From NCBI GenBank assembly GCA_002841695.1, contig PHAN01000010.1, positions 1-50,011 of the forward strand: 50,011 nt of DNA. Reading direction: 5' to 3'. The DNA is from Elusimicrobia bacterium HGW-Elusimicrobia-1 (GTDB taxonomy: Bacteria > Elusimicrobiota > Endomicrobiia > PHAN01). Below the pieces are notes generated by a model. The model did not search any database, was not told where the DNA came from, and was given only the letters and a program-made list of their open reading frames with translations. The stretch's first letter is position 1. Each line of letters opens with the position of its first letter. A program made the position numbers and the translations under genes. This document shows, in pieces, positions 1-7,975 of the stretch.

Positions 1-3
1 GAG

Positions 4-115
4 TATGAGATTCTTCGCGGAGTTTATCCTGAGGCATTATGAGATTCTTCGCTTCGCTCAGAATGACGCTTGCCGAAGGACTCAGAATGACGCTTGCCGA
101 AGGGCTCGCAATGAC
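4..115. repeat. Intergenic REP-like repeat cluster before dapA
   Basis: The stretch is built from short modules of the type gagattcttcgc, ctcagaatgacgc and tgccgaagg, two of which occur as a near-exact tandem of about 23 bases, and it ends in ctcgcaatgac. The same modules recur at about 16.3-16.5 kb and 18.6 kb, including an identical gagattcttcgcggag stretch at 16.4 kb. Such dispersed elements are known as intergenic REP/BIME-like DNA in many genomes. No gene is credible here; open frames through it are by-products of the repeat. Confidence 0.7.
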
Positions 116-168
116 AAATTACGGATTTTTTTAACAATCTCATTTAATTCCGCGTTCCGGAGGTTTTT

Positions 169-1047
169 ATGTTTGAGGGAAGTTGCGTAGCAATAGTGAC
201 GCCGTTTAAGAACGATTCCGTCGATTTTGACACCATCAAAAAACTCGTCGATTTTCATATCGCCAATTCCACGTCGTGGATACTTCCCTGCGGGACGACC
301 GGCGAATCCGCCACGCTTTCGCACGAGGAACACGAAGCCGTAATAGAGGCGGTGGTTAAAGCCGCCAAAGGGAAAATAAAGGTGGTGGCCGGCACCGGCT
401 CCAACAACACCGCCGAGAGCGTGCGCCTTACGAAGTTCGCCGAAAAAATCGGCGCGGATGCCGCGCTTCTCATCTCTCCCTATTACAACAAGCCGACTCA
501 GGCGGGTTTGCGCGCGCATTTCAAGGCGGTTGCATCGGCCGTGAAGTTCCCGATAATGCTCTATAATATTCAGTCGCGCACGGGTGTAAATATCGAGCCG
601 GAAACGGTCGAGGCGATAGTCGCCGACAACTCCAATGTCGTCGGAATAAAAGAGGCGTCTGGTTCTCTTGAACAGATGAGTAAAATCAAGATGCTCTCCG
701 GCCGTCTGGAATTACTTTCGGGCGACGATGCCCTTACCCTGCCTGTGCTGTCGATAGGCGGCGTGGGGGTGGTGTCGGTGGCGGCAAATATAATTCCCGC
801 CGATACCGCCGCGCTGGTAAAAAGTTTTCTTGCGGGCGATGTTAAAAAAGCGCGCGAGATACACTATAAAATGTTCCCGCTGGTAAAGTCGCTTTTCATA
901 GAGACCAATCCGATACCGGTAAAAACGGCCATGGAAATGATGGGACTTTGCGGCGGTTCGCTGCGGCTGCCTATGACGCCTATGTCGGACGCTAACAGGG
1001 AAAAACTCAAAAAAGCCGTGTCGGATTACGGACTTGTTCGCGGGTAA
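169..1047 (+). CDS. dapA: 4-hydroxy-tetrahydrodipicolinate synthase
   Basis: Cytosolic enzyme that condenses pyruvate with aspartate semialdehyde, the first committed step to diaminopimelate and lysine. The 292-aa length is typical of the family. Visible are the GTTGE pyruvate-binding motif (residues 42-46), the proton-relay Tyr132 in LYNIQ, an Arg-Thr-Gly at 137-139 and the Schiff-base Lys161 in GIKEASG. The start is supported by a good ribosome-binding site (ggagg, 5 bases before ATG). It opens a + strand run with a PPC-domain gene, dapB and dapL, which together form most of a lysine route. No lysine riboswitch is seen in the short, repeat-filled leader. Confidence 0.97.
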   Translation: MFEGSCVAIVTPFKNDSVDFDTIKKLVDFHIANSTSWILPCGTTGESATLSHEEHEAVIEAVVKAAKGKIKVVAGTGSNNTAESVRLTKFAEKIGADAALLISPYYNKPTQAGLRAHFKAVASAVKFPIMLYNIQSRTGVNIEPETVEAIVADNSNVVGIKEASGSLEQMSKIKMLSGRLELLSGDDALTLPVLSIGGVGVVSVAANIIPADTAALVKSFLAGDVKKAREIHYKMFPLVKSLFIETNPIPVKTAMEMMGLCGGSLRLPMTPMSDANREKLKKAVSDYGLVRG

Positions 1048-1071
1048 TTCGCCGGACGGGCGCGGCATAAT

Positions 1072-1521
1072 ATGAGATACACCGAGGGTAAAATCGGCAG
1101 GATATTCGTAGCCAGATTCGACGAAGGCGATGACCTGCTTGAAGGCATCAAACGTCTGGCCGAAAAGGAAAAAATTAAGGCGGCGAGTTTCAATCTTTTG
1201 GGAGCGCTCACCGGACAGAAACTGGTGGTCGGCTCAAAAATGTCGCGCGGCAAAAATATACCTGATTGGGCGGCGGCTTCCGGAGAATGGGAAGTTTTGG
1301 GCTTCGGCACGCTTTTTCGGCTCGACGGCAAACCGGCGATACATCTTCACACGGCTACCGGCAAGAAGGGAAAGATGCTCGTCGGCTGTCTGCGTGGCGG
1401 CGGCGGAGTTTATATTACCATTGAATGTGTAGTACAGGAAATTCTCGCCGGAGGGATTGCCAAAAAAAAGAGCTCCGCCGGACTTTCCCTTATTGATTTT
1501 AAGAGAGGAAAAAAATGCTGA
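1072..1521 (+). CDS. PPC/DUF296-domain protein
   Basis: A 149-aa protein that is essentially one PPC (DUF296) domain. It has the family's opening DEGDDLLEGIKRLAEKEKI, the LGAL turn and the IHLHTATG histidine strand near residues 84-92. In plants this domain sits next to AT-hooks; bacterial stand-alone versions have no settled function, and the His cluster suggests metal or ligand binding. The gene lies between dapA and dapB and overlaps dapB (its TGA falls inside the first codons of dapB), so translation is probably coupled. A role in sensing or tuning the lysine pathway is inference from position only. Confidence 0.85.
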   Translation: MRYTEGKIGRIFVARFDEGDDLLEGIKRLAEKEKIKAASFNLLGALTGQKLVVGSKMSRGKNIPDWAAASGEWEVLGFGTLFRLDGKPAIHLHTATGKKGKMLVGCLRGGGGVYITIECVVQEILAGGIAKKKSSAGLSLIDFKRGKKC

Positions 1522-2288
1522 AGATCGCCATAGCGGGCGTAAAGGGCAAGATGGGCGCCAGGATACTTGCTCTGGCCGAAGCGGATTCCGCCGTCGATGT
1601 TACGGGAGTGTTCGAGGCCGCGGCCAATTCCGCCGTCGGAGCCACGGTGGATTTCCGCTCAAAAAAACTCGTCATAGGAAATTCCGCCGCCGCGGCCATC
1701 GCGGGCGCGGATGCCCTCATAGATTTTACGTCGCCGGCATCGTCTCTGGCCAATATTGCCGCCGCCGTAACGTCCAAAAAAGCGGTAGTGCTGGGCACCA
1801 CCGGCTTTGATGCCGCAGCCGCGGAAAAAATCAAAGCCGCGTCCGTATCCGTCCCGATTGTTTTTTCTCCGAATATGTCCGTAGGAGTGAATCTGCTTTT
1901 TAAAATTGTCTCGGAAGTGGCTTCGGTCCTGAAAGATTACGATGCGGAGATTGTCGAACTCCACCATAACCAGAAAAAAGACGCTCCCTCCGGCACGGCC
2001 GCGAAACTTGCGGAATCGGTGATGTCCGTCGCGGCGAAGAAATTAATACACGGCCGCCAGGGGCTTACCGGCGCGCGTTCCAAAGACGAGCTGGGCGTGC
2101 ACGCCGTAAGAGCCGGCGATATAGTCGGCGAGCACACTGTGTATTTTGCCGGACCCGGCGAGCGTGTCGAGATAACCCATCGCGCGCACTCGCGGGATTG
2201 TTTCGCCGCCGGCGCGATTTCGGCGGCCAAGTGGTTGAGCGGACGCAAAGCCGGTCTTTATACGATGCGAGACGTTTTGGGCATTTGA
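1515..2288 (+). CDS. dapB: 4-hydroxy-tetrahydrodipicolinate reductase
   Basis: NAD(P)H-dependent reductase of the lysine/diaminopimelate pathway, cytosolic, 257 aa (normal length). The N-terminal nucleotide-binding loop GVKGKMGARI lies at residues 8-17. The catalytic signature VELHHNQKKDAPSGTA lies around residues 147-162 and contains the His150-His151 pair, Lys155 and the SGT substrate loop. GTTGF (94-98) is a second conserved cofactor contact. A gaggaaaa stretch precedes ATG 1515 inside the upstream gene. It works with the neighbouring dapA and dapL products; no dapD, dapE or dapF is in the window. Confidence 0.96.
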   Translation: MLKIAIAGVKGKMGARILALAEADSAVDVTGVFEAAANSAVGATVDFRSKKLVIGNSAAAAIAGADALIDFTSPASSLANIAAAVTSKKAVVLGTTGFDAAAAEKIKAASVSVPIVFSPNMSVGVNLLFKIVSEVASVLKDYDAEIVELHHNQKKDAPSGTAAKLAESVMSVAAKKLIHGRQGLTGARSKDELGVHAVRAGDIVGEHTVYFAGPGERVEITHRAHSRDCFAAGAISAAKWLSGRKAGLYTMRDVLGI

Positions 2289-2408
2289 AAAAAACGCGAT
2301 GATTGCGAGATTGCTTCGGTCGGTACGCCAATCACGCTTATGGCGGATTTCGCCAAGGGTGGAAACGGCGGAATGGTCGGGAGAATAGACGCGGAATGCT
2401 TGAAAAAT

Positions 2409-2456
2409 AAAATCCCCCTGTGCCCCCTTTATAAAGGGGGAAAGAGGGGGATTTAA
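2409..2456. repeat. Inverted repeat of the AATCCCCC/GGGGGATTT family, copy 1
   Basis: Two arms, aaaatccccctgtg and ccccctttat, face ataaaggggg and agggggattt, forming a nearly perfect 46-48 bp hairpin. A second copy lies at 44186-44235. It sits in the gap between dapB and the next gene, just before that gene's start, so it might also affect readthrough. The rest of this 177-base gap shows nothing else clear. Confidence 0.75.
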
Positions 2457-2465
2457 TAAGTAAAT

Positions 2466-2861
2466 ATGAACATTACCGAAAAAATCAAATCTATCTTCGA
2501 TAAAATTATCCCGACCGCTCCGGAAGAATCCGACAAGGATTACTGGGTATATCTGGCCGGCAACGTCGTGCTGACTCTGTTTTTCATCAATATATTTTTC
2601 TGGCTTTTATGGACGCTTATCGTTTATAAAGGCGGGATATTCATAAAAATCATCCCGGCTCTCCGGGCGCTTTTCACGTCGAAAACAATCGCCGATTTCG
2701 GTTACGAAGGATACCCGTTTGAAATGGGCGTGTTCGACGGATGGCCGGAGAACATCGTCGCTCTTGCGTTTACTTTGATTTTTATCGAACTTTGCCGCAG
2801 AGTGTATTTGAAAACTCTCAGACGGGATTCCGCGCCCGCCGGAAAGGATAGCAACGGATGA
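2466..2861 (+). CDS. Small inner-membrane protein of unknown function
   Basis: The 131 aa contain two clear hydrophobic segments at about residues 28-52 and 98-116, joined by a loop with a Tyr-Pro-Phe and a Phe-Asp-Gly-Trp-Pro motif, and a charged C-terminal tail. No catalytic motif is recognised. The 3' end overlaps the dapL start (ATGA), so it appears to be part of the same transcript as the lysine genes. The start codon has only a weak ribosome-binding site, because the G-rich arm of the adjacent repeat occupies that region. Its function is unknown. Confidence 0.75.
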   Translation: MNITEKIKSIFDKIIPTAPEESDKDYWVYLAGNVVLTLFFINIFFWLLWTLIVYKGGIFIKIIPALRALFTSKTIADFGYEGYPFEMGVFDGWPENIVALAFTLIFIELCRRVYLKTLRRDSAPAGKDSNG

Positions 2862-4021
2862 AACCCGAATATTCGGAAAAATTAAAGGCGCTTCCGCCTT
2901 ATCTCTTTGTTGAAATTGATCGACGGAAAAAGGCCGCCATTGATCGCGGCGCCGACATAATATCTTTTGGCGTGGGCGATCCGGACATGCCGACGCCCCG
3001 GCACATAGTCGAGGCGGGAAAACTCGCGCTCGAAAATCCAAAGAATCACCAATACCCTTTCGGCTCCGGTCTTATGACTTTTCGCGAAGCGGTGGCGCGC
3101 TGGTACCGTTCGCGTTTCGGCGTTGAACTGAATCCCGCCAACGAAATTCACTCGCTCATCGGCTCCAAAGAAGGAATAGGGCACATTCATCTTGCTTTCG
3201 TTAATCCGGGCGATGTCGTGCTGATTCCGGAGCCGGGTTATCCCGTCTACAACACCGGAACGATTTTCGCCGGAGGCGAGCCGTGTTTTATGCCGCTCCT
3301 TGAAAAAAACGGCTTTCTTCCGGATTTTTCCGCCATCAGCGAGGAGAAACTGCAACGCGCGAAGCTGATGTTTTTGAATTATCCCAACAACCCGACCGCC
3401 GCCGTCGCCGATAGAAAGTTTTACGAGTCGGCCATCGAACTGGCCAAAAAATATTCGATAATTATCGCCGCGGACGCCGCGTATTCCGAAATATTTTACG
3501 ATTCGCCGCCGATCAGTTTTCTTGAAATCGACGGCGCCAAAGAGGTCGGCGTCGAGTTTCATTCGTTGTCGAAAACCTACAATATGACCGGCTGGCGTCT
3601 GGGCTGGGCGGCCGGCAACGCCGACGTGATAAAGGGTCTTGCGTCCGTTAAGGACAATTATGATTCGGGAGTTTTTCAGGCGGTTCAGGAGGCCGGCGTG
3701 TGCGCTTTGTCGTCGTCGCAGAAATGCGTCGACGATGCCCGCAAGACCTACGCGGAGCGACGCGATACGCTGGTCGACGGATTAAGAAAACTCGGCTGGG
3801 CGGTAAAGCCGCCGTCGGCGACTTTTTACGTCTGGGCGAAAGTGCCGCCGACGTATAAATCCGGCGCTGTCGTTGCCAAACTTCTCGACGAAGCCGCCAT
3901 AGTGACCACGCCCGGCAACGGTCTGGGCGCTTCCGGCGAGGGATACGTGCGCTTTGCGCTGACGGTGCCGGTCCCGCGCATAAAAGAGGCGCTTGAACGG
4001 ATGGCCAAAATTAAGTGGTGA
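2858..4021 (+). CDS. dapL: LL-diaminopimelate aminotransferase
   Basis: PLP-dependent class I/II aminotransferase, 387 aa. It has the N-terminal signature GVGDPDMPTP (residues 39-48), the SKEGI helix start, the NYPNNPTAA cofactor loop, and the SLSKTYNMTGWRLGW block that holds the PLP lysine. Family members convert tetrahydrodipicolinate directly to LL-diaminopimelate, bypassing the succinylase/acetylase steps. Sitting two genes after dapB makes that assignment the natural one, and no dapD or dapE is present. The start overlaps the upstream stop by 4 bases. The paralogue at 5.3 kb shows that two such enzymes are encoded here, so which one is the true DapL cannot be proved from sequence alone. 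Confidence 0.88.
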   Translation: MKPEYSEKLKALPPYLFVEIDRRKKAAIDRGADIISFGVGDPDMPTPRHIVEAGKLALENPKNHQYPFGSGLMTFREAVARWYRSRFGVELNPANEIHSLIGSKEGIGHIHLAFVNPGDVVLIPEPGYPVYNTGTIFAGGEPCFMPLLEKNGFLPDFSAISEEKLQRAKLMFLNYPNNPTAAVADRKFYESAIELAKKYSIIIAADAAYSEIFYDSPPISFLEIDGAKEVGVEFHSLSKTYNMTGWRLGWAAGNADVIKGLASVKDNYDSGVFQAVQEAGVCALSSSQKCVDDARKTYAERRDTLVDGLRKLGWAVKPPSATFYVWAKVPPTYKSGAVVAKLLDEAAIVTTPGNGLGASGEGYVRFALTVPVPRIKEALERMAKIKW

Positions 4022-4536
4022 GCGTTGTCTGGGCGGCGCTCGGCTCCAATGTCGGCGACCGCATGAAAAATCTTGAGCGCGCCGCCGCGGAATTGTCCGC
4101 GCGCGGCATAAAGATTTTGAAAGTGTCGCGCGTGTACGAAACGCGCGAATTTACCGGCGACAAACAGAGACCTTATTACAACGCTGTCGCCGCGCTTGGA
4201 GTATCGGCGTCGCCGACGGGGCTACTGAGAATTTTTAAGGCGATAGAAAAAAAGCTCGGTCGCAGGAAGTCGCGCCGCCGTGGCCGCCCTCGTCCCATAG
4301 ACCTGGACATACTTTTTTACGCGGACGCGCGCATATCGTCGAAGAAACTTGAAGTGCCGCATCCGCGGATGATCCAGAGAGATTTTGTGCTCCATCCGCT
4401 CGCGGAATTGACGGGCCGGCGGAAACTGCCGGTTTTCGGAAAAACCGCCTCCGAATTATTGTCGGCGGTCGAGCCGGCAAAACGCACCATAAAGCGCGCC
4501 GCGGGATTTTTGAAGTCGTATGGAGGAAGAAAATGA
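4015..4536 (+). CDS. folK: 2-amino-4-hydroxy-6-hydroxymethyldihydropteridine pyrophosphokinase
   Basis: Cytosolic folate-synthesis enzyme that transfers pyrophosphate from ATP to hydroxymethyl-dihydropterin. The protein of about 173 aa shows ALGSNVGDR at the N-terminus, the basic loop GRRKSRRRGRPRPIDLDIL with the conserved RPIDLDIL block, and VPHPRM followed by RDFVLHPLAEL. These are all hallmark HPPK elements. It starts with GTG (4015 or 4018), overlapping the end of dapL by up to 7 bases, and its end overlaps the next ATG. No other folate gene is in the window. Confidence 0.95.
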   Translation: MVSVVWAALGSNVGDRMKNLERAAAELSARGIKILKVSRVYETREFTGDKQRPYYNAVAALGVSASPTGLLRIFKAIEKKLGRRKSRRRGRPRPIDLDILFYADARISSKKLEVPHPRMIQRDFVLHPLAELTGRRKLPVFGKTASELLSAVEPAKRTIKRAAGFLKSYGGRK

Positions 4537-4805
4537 AGAAGAACCGGTTTATCAAGGACATCGCGGAGCGGTCGCAGGAGCCCGCGGGCAAAACGGACAG
4601 AATAATAAAAAATTTCGTCTCGGCGCTCGTCGATAATCTTAAAAAAGGCGAAGTCGTTTCTCTGTCGGGATTGGGGTCGTTCAGAGTCAAATCGCGCAAG
4701 GCGCGCCCGGCCAGGAATCTTAAGACCAACGAAGTCATCTCCGTGCCGGCGGGAAAGAAGGTCTATTTCCGTCCCACAAAACTTCTTAAAAAAGCCATAC
4801 AGTGA
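4533..4805 (+). CDS. HU/IHF-family DNA-bending protein
   Basis: A 90-aa basic protein with the full HU fold: two N-terminal helices, the GEVVSLSGLGSF strand-turn, the DNA-binding arm, and FRPTKLLKKAI at the C-terminus. The arm has the sequence RPARNLKTNEVISVPA in place of the usual RxxRNPxTG. Proteins of this family bend DNA as dimers and organise the nucleoid. An agg-aagaaa ribosome-binding site precedes ATG 4533, overlapping the folK end. Whether it is HU or IHF-like cannot be told. Confidence 0.92.
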   Translation: MKKNRFIKDIAERSQEPAGKTDRIIKNFVSALVDNLKKGEVVSLSGLGSFRVKSRKARPARNLKTNEVISVPAGKKVYFRPTKLLKKAIQ

Positions 4806-4839
4806 CATTATGAGATTGTTGAAAAAGTCCCCTTTGGTC

Positions 4840-4998
4840 GTCATTGCGAGCGCTGCCCCACTCTTGTCATTGCGAGGTCAAGGGCTTGCCCTTGACCGTG
4901 GCAATCTTACAATAAGCGAGATTGCTTCGTCGTTCATCAAGTGCAAGCACTTGATGACTCCTCGCAATGACAAATGGGCGAGAGCGGTCTCGCAATGA
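4840..4998. repeat. REP-like cluster with nested perfect palindromes
   Basis: Several copies of cattgcgag / ctcgcaatg frame two perfect palindromes. One is at 4876-4897 (10-base arms, centre tt). The other is at 4934-4957 (11-base arms tcatcaagtgc / gcacttgatga, centre aa). The cluster fills the gap between the HU gene and the next membrane-protein gene. It contains open frames, but their sequence is repeat-derived and they are not considered genes. Confidence 0.75.
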
Positions 4999-5011
4999 CA
5001 AAAATATTTTT

Positions 5012-5311
5012 ATGAACGTAAATTTGGTCTCGTATAATCTGAAAGTTTCTTCCGTTGTTTTTAAGGTTTGGGGCGCCGTAGCCGCCCTCAAGGGAATTTA
5101 CGACATGGTTGCCGGCGAGCCGGAGGCGAATATGTTTTCCGCCGAGAAATGGCAGTTCGTGACCTACGAACAGTGGCTCAGATGGGGCGGTTTCGAGTTG
5201 ACCTACGGATTATTCTGCGCGGCTTTCGGATATTTTCTTTATGCCGTCGCTTCCTCCGTAAAAACTCCGGACATATCTCCGGGAGCGAAATCGGAAGCCG
5301 TGAAGTCATAA
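5012..5311 (+). CDS. Small predicted membrane protein
   Basis: A 99-aa product with two hydrophobic stretches (about residues 13-30 and 62-82) separated by a polar loop rich in Trp, Glu and Gly. Reading could start further upstream, but that would translate the repeat cluster, so ATG 5012 is preferred. No strong ribosome-binding site is visible. The stop lies 9 bases before the start of the aminotransferase gene, suggesting co-transcription. I do not recognise the family. Confidence 0.6.
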   Translation: MNVNLVSYNLKVSSVVFKVWGAVAALKGIYDMVAGEPEANMFSAEKWQFVTYEQWLRWGGFELTYGLFCAAFGYFLYAVASSVKTPDISPGAKSEAVKS

Positions 5312-5320
5312 GAGGCGCTT

Positions 5321-6511
5321 ATGATAAAAGTGAAACCGTCTAAAATTCTCTCTGAGCTTCCTCCGTATCTTTTCGCAAGGATAAACGAGATTAAGCTGGA
5401 GGCCATAGCCAAGAAACTCGATGTAATCGACCTAGGCATGGGCAATCCCGACTTGCCGACGCCCGCGCATATTGTGGAGCGTTTGTGTGATTCCGTGCGA
5501 AACCATCCCAATACACACCGCTATCCGCAGGCCAAAGGCATGCCGCGTTTCCGTCGGGCGGTTTCGGGGTGGATGGAAAACAGATTCGGCGAGCGTTTTA
5601 ATCCGGCCACCGAAGTCCTGGCGCTTATCGGCTCCAAAGAAGCCATAGCGCACCTCTGCATGGCGTACCTCGACCCGGGCGATGTCGCGTTGGTTTGCGA
5701 CCCCGCCTATATGGTTCATTTCAACGGTGTGATGCTGGCGCGCGGCAAGATTCACGCAATGCCGCTTCTTGAAGAAAACGCTTATCTGCCGGATTTCGGC
5801 AAGATTCCCAAAAAAGTTCTTGCGCGCTCCAAGATAATGTTTCTTAATTATCCCAACAACCCGACGGGCGCCGTCGCTCCCGAAGAGTTTCTCAGGGAGG
5901 CCGTGAAGTTTTGCGCCAAAAACAACATCCTTCTGGTTTACGACAACGCATATTCGGAGATAACTTTCGACGGATACGTCGCGCCGTCCATATTTCAGAT
6001 ACCCGGCGCTCGCGGCGCCGCGGTGGAATTTCATTCGTTCTCCAAAACTTTCAATATGGCCGGATGGCGCGTCGGCTGGGGCGTCGGCGACGAAAAACTT
6101 ATAAAGCCGCTGGAAAAATTCAAGTCGTTTCTGGACTACGGCGTTCCGACTTTCGTGCAATTGGCGGCCGCCTGCGCGCTTGAGTCGTCGCAGGATGCGG
6201 TCAGAAAGCAGTGCGGGATTTATCAGGCCAGACGCGACAAGATGGTCGAGGGACTCAACAAAATCGGCTGGCCGGTCGAATCGCCCAATGCCACTATGTA
6301 TCTCTGGATGCGGCTGCCCGAAGGTTTCAGGTCGATGGGCTCTTTGGAGTTTTGCGGCAAACTCTTAAGGCAGACCGGCGTGGTGCTGGCTCCGGGCGTG
6401 GGATTCGGGAAACACGGAGAAGGTTATGTGCGTATGGCTCTTGTGACGCACAGCAACCGTTTTCACGACGCCTTGCTGCGTTTCAAAAAAGTTCTGAAAA
6501 CGGGATTCTAA
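5321..6511 (+). CDS. Class I aminotransferase, DapL/AlaC-like
   Basis: A 396-aa PLP enzyme, clearly paralogous to the dapL product at 2.9 kb. It has GMGNPDLPTP, SKEAIAHL, NYPNNPTGAV and SFSKTFNMAGWRVGW, where the lysine binds PLP. It lies directly before hom (homoserine dehydrogenase), so it may act on an amino acid of the aspartate family or as an alanine-type transaminase. It could equally be the genuine LL-diaminopimelate aminotransferase. The substrate is undetermined. The cgctt-ATG junction has only a modest ribosome-binding site (agaggcgctt). Confidence 0.85.
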   Translation: MIKVKPSKILSELPPYLFARINEIKLEAIAKKLDVIDLGMGNPDLPTPAHIVERLCDSVRNHPNTHRYPQAKGMPRFRRAVSGWMENRFGERFNPATEVLALIGSKEAIAHLCMAYLDPGDVALVCDPAYMVHFNGVMLARGKIHAMPLLEENAYLPDFGKIPKKVLARSKIMFLNYPNNPTGAVAPEEFLREAVKFCAKNNILLVYDNAYSEITFDGYVAPSIFQIPGARGAAVEFHSFSKTFNMAGWRVGWGVGDEKLIKPLEKFKSFLDYGVPTFVQLAAACALESSQDAVRKQCGIYQARRDKMVEGLNKIGWPVESPNATMYLWMRLPEGFRSMGSLEFCGKLLRQTGVVLAPGVGFGKHGEGYVRMALVTHSNRFHDALLRFKKVLKTGF

Positions 6512-6567
6512 TTTTTCGCCGCGCCGGATTGCCGGCGGAGAGCGGGCGGAACCTTCGGGGTAAAAAA

Positions 6568-7872
6568 ATGAAAAAAATATCCATAGGACTTATCGGGTCG
6601 GGCGTTGTAGGCGGAGGAGTGCTCGAAATATTTTCCAAACATTCCGCATCCATATCGCGAAGGATAGGCGCAAAAGCGAAAATCGCCGCCGTATGCGATG
6701 TCTCCCCGCGCAATGTGCCGGCGGCTTACAGAAAAGTTTTTGTCGCCGATTGGCGCAAGATAGTCGCGGACCCCGGCATCGACCTTGTCGTCGAGCTTAT
6801 AGGCGGATACGAACCCGCCGCCACGATAATTCTTAAATCATTGTCGTCGGGTAAAAGCGTGGTCACCGCCAATAAAGCGGTGCTTGCCGCCCGCTGGGGC
6901 GATGTTTTTTCGGCCGCGCGGCGGAACTCCAAGCTTGTGTATTTTGAGGCCGCCGTCGGCGGAGCCATTCCCGTGGTGCAGGCCATTAACGAGGGGCTGG
7001 CCGCCAACAGGATAACTTCAATTTCAGGCATCTTAAACGGCACGTCGAACTATATGCTCAGCGCCATGCACACCGACGGGATATCGTTCGCGGCGGCGCT
7101 TAAAAACGCGCAGGCCGCCGGCTTTGCCGAGGCGGATCCTTCGTGCGACGTCAAAGGCATCGACACCGCCAACAAACTGGCGATACTTACCTCGATAGCC
7201 CTCGGCGCGCAGGTAAAGTTGCGGGATGTGTCCGTGGAAGGCATAGAAGGCGTGTCGGCCGTCGACGTAGCGTGTCTGAAAAATGAATTCGGACGGGTAA
7301 TAAAACTTATCGGAAAGACCGTCATAATGCCCGACGGCGGCGTGGACATCACGGTTCGTCCGAGAGTAATATCGCCGACGCATCCTTTCGGAAACGTGAA
7401 CTGGGAATATAATGCCGCGCTTATAAGCGGGGATTCCGCCGGAGACCTTATGTTTTACGGCAAAGGCGCGGGACGTCTTCCCGCGGCTTCCGCGGTTGTC
7501 AGCGACATTATTTTCCTGTCTCGCCAGATAGTCAGCAAAAGCGCCGGCGTTATGCCGTACGTAGAGTATGACCCGTCGAAAAAAGTACGCATATTGACGT
7601 CGTCCGCGCGCGAAGGTTACTACTATCTGCGGTTTACCGTCTCGGATAAACCCGGAGTTCTTGCAAAAATCGCGGCAGCTTTGGCGGCGCGCGGGGTTTC
7701 TATCGCTTCCGTATATCAGAACGAGGCGCCGTCCGGCAAAAACCCGGGCGGAGCTGCGATAATAATAATTACGCACAAGGCCAACGAGGCCGCTCTTTAT
7801 TCGGCGCTCGAAGCGATATCGCGGCTGCGCATTGTAAGAAAGAAAACAGTAGTATATCCGATGGAAGGGTAA
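6568..7872 (+). CDS. hom: Homoserine dehydrogenase with ACT domain
   Basis: Catalyses NAD(P)H-dependent reduction of aspartate semialdehyde to homoserine, the branch toward threonine and methionine. From ATG 6568 the protein has 434 aa: the Rossmann start GLIGSGVVGGGV, TANKAVLA, the catalytic-domain signature ISGILNGTSNYML, and a C-terminal ACT domain beginning about LRFTVSDKPGVLAKI that usually senses threonine. The frame is open far upstream into the aminotransferase gene, but the family start and gene order place the N-terminus at MKKISIGL. The branch point with dapA (same substrate) lies on the same strand 6 kb upstream. Confidence 0.95.
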   Translation: MKKISIGLIGSGVVGGGVLEIFSKHSASISRRIGAKAKIAAVCDVSPRNVPAAYRKVFVADWRKIVADPGIDLVVELIGGYEPAATIILKSLSSGKSVVTANKAVLAARWGDVFSAARRNSKLVYFEAAVGGAIPVVQAINEGLAANRITSISGILNGTSNYMLSAMHTDGISFAAALKNAQAAGFAEADPSCDVKGIDTANKLAILTSIALGAQVKLRDVSVEGIEGVSAVDVACLKNEFGRVIKLIGKTVIMPDGGVDITVRPRVISPTHPFGNVNWEYNAALISGDSAGDLMFYGKGAGRLPAASAVVSDIIFLSRQIVSKSAGVMPYVEYDPSKKVRILTSSAREGYYYLRFTVSDKPGVLAKIAAALAARGVSIASVYQNEAPSGKNPGGAAIIIITHKANEAALYSALEAISRLRIVRKKTVVYPMEG

Positions 7873-7879
7873 ATCATCC

Positions 7880-7951
7880 GCCGCCTTAGCTCAGCGGTAG
7901 AGCAACGGTTTTGTAAACCGTAGGTCCCCGGTTCGAATCCGGGAGGCGGCT
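7880..7951 (+). tRNA. tRNA-Thr (anticodon TGT)
   Basis: Complete cloverleaf. The acceptor stem GCCGCCT pairs with AGGCGGC. The D-arm is agctcagcggtagagc. The anticodon stem acggt/accgt encloses loop tttgtaa with anticodon TGT (reads ACA). The T-arm contains the standard gttcgaatcc. The discriminator is T at 7951 and CCA is not encoded. It lies 7 bases after the hom stop and 25 bases before proA, so it may be processed from the operon transcript. Confidence 0.97.
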
Positions 7952-7975
7952 TTTGTTTTTTTAAGGAGTGAAGTT

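Noticed and set aside
4810-4998. Open frame of 62 codons after the HU gene
   Set aside because: Entirely made of REP-like repeats and palindromes.
6211-6567. Upstream extension of homoserine dehydrogenase
   Set aside because: The frame is open, but it overlaps the aminotransferase gene and the family N-terminus begins at ATG 6568.
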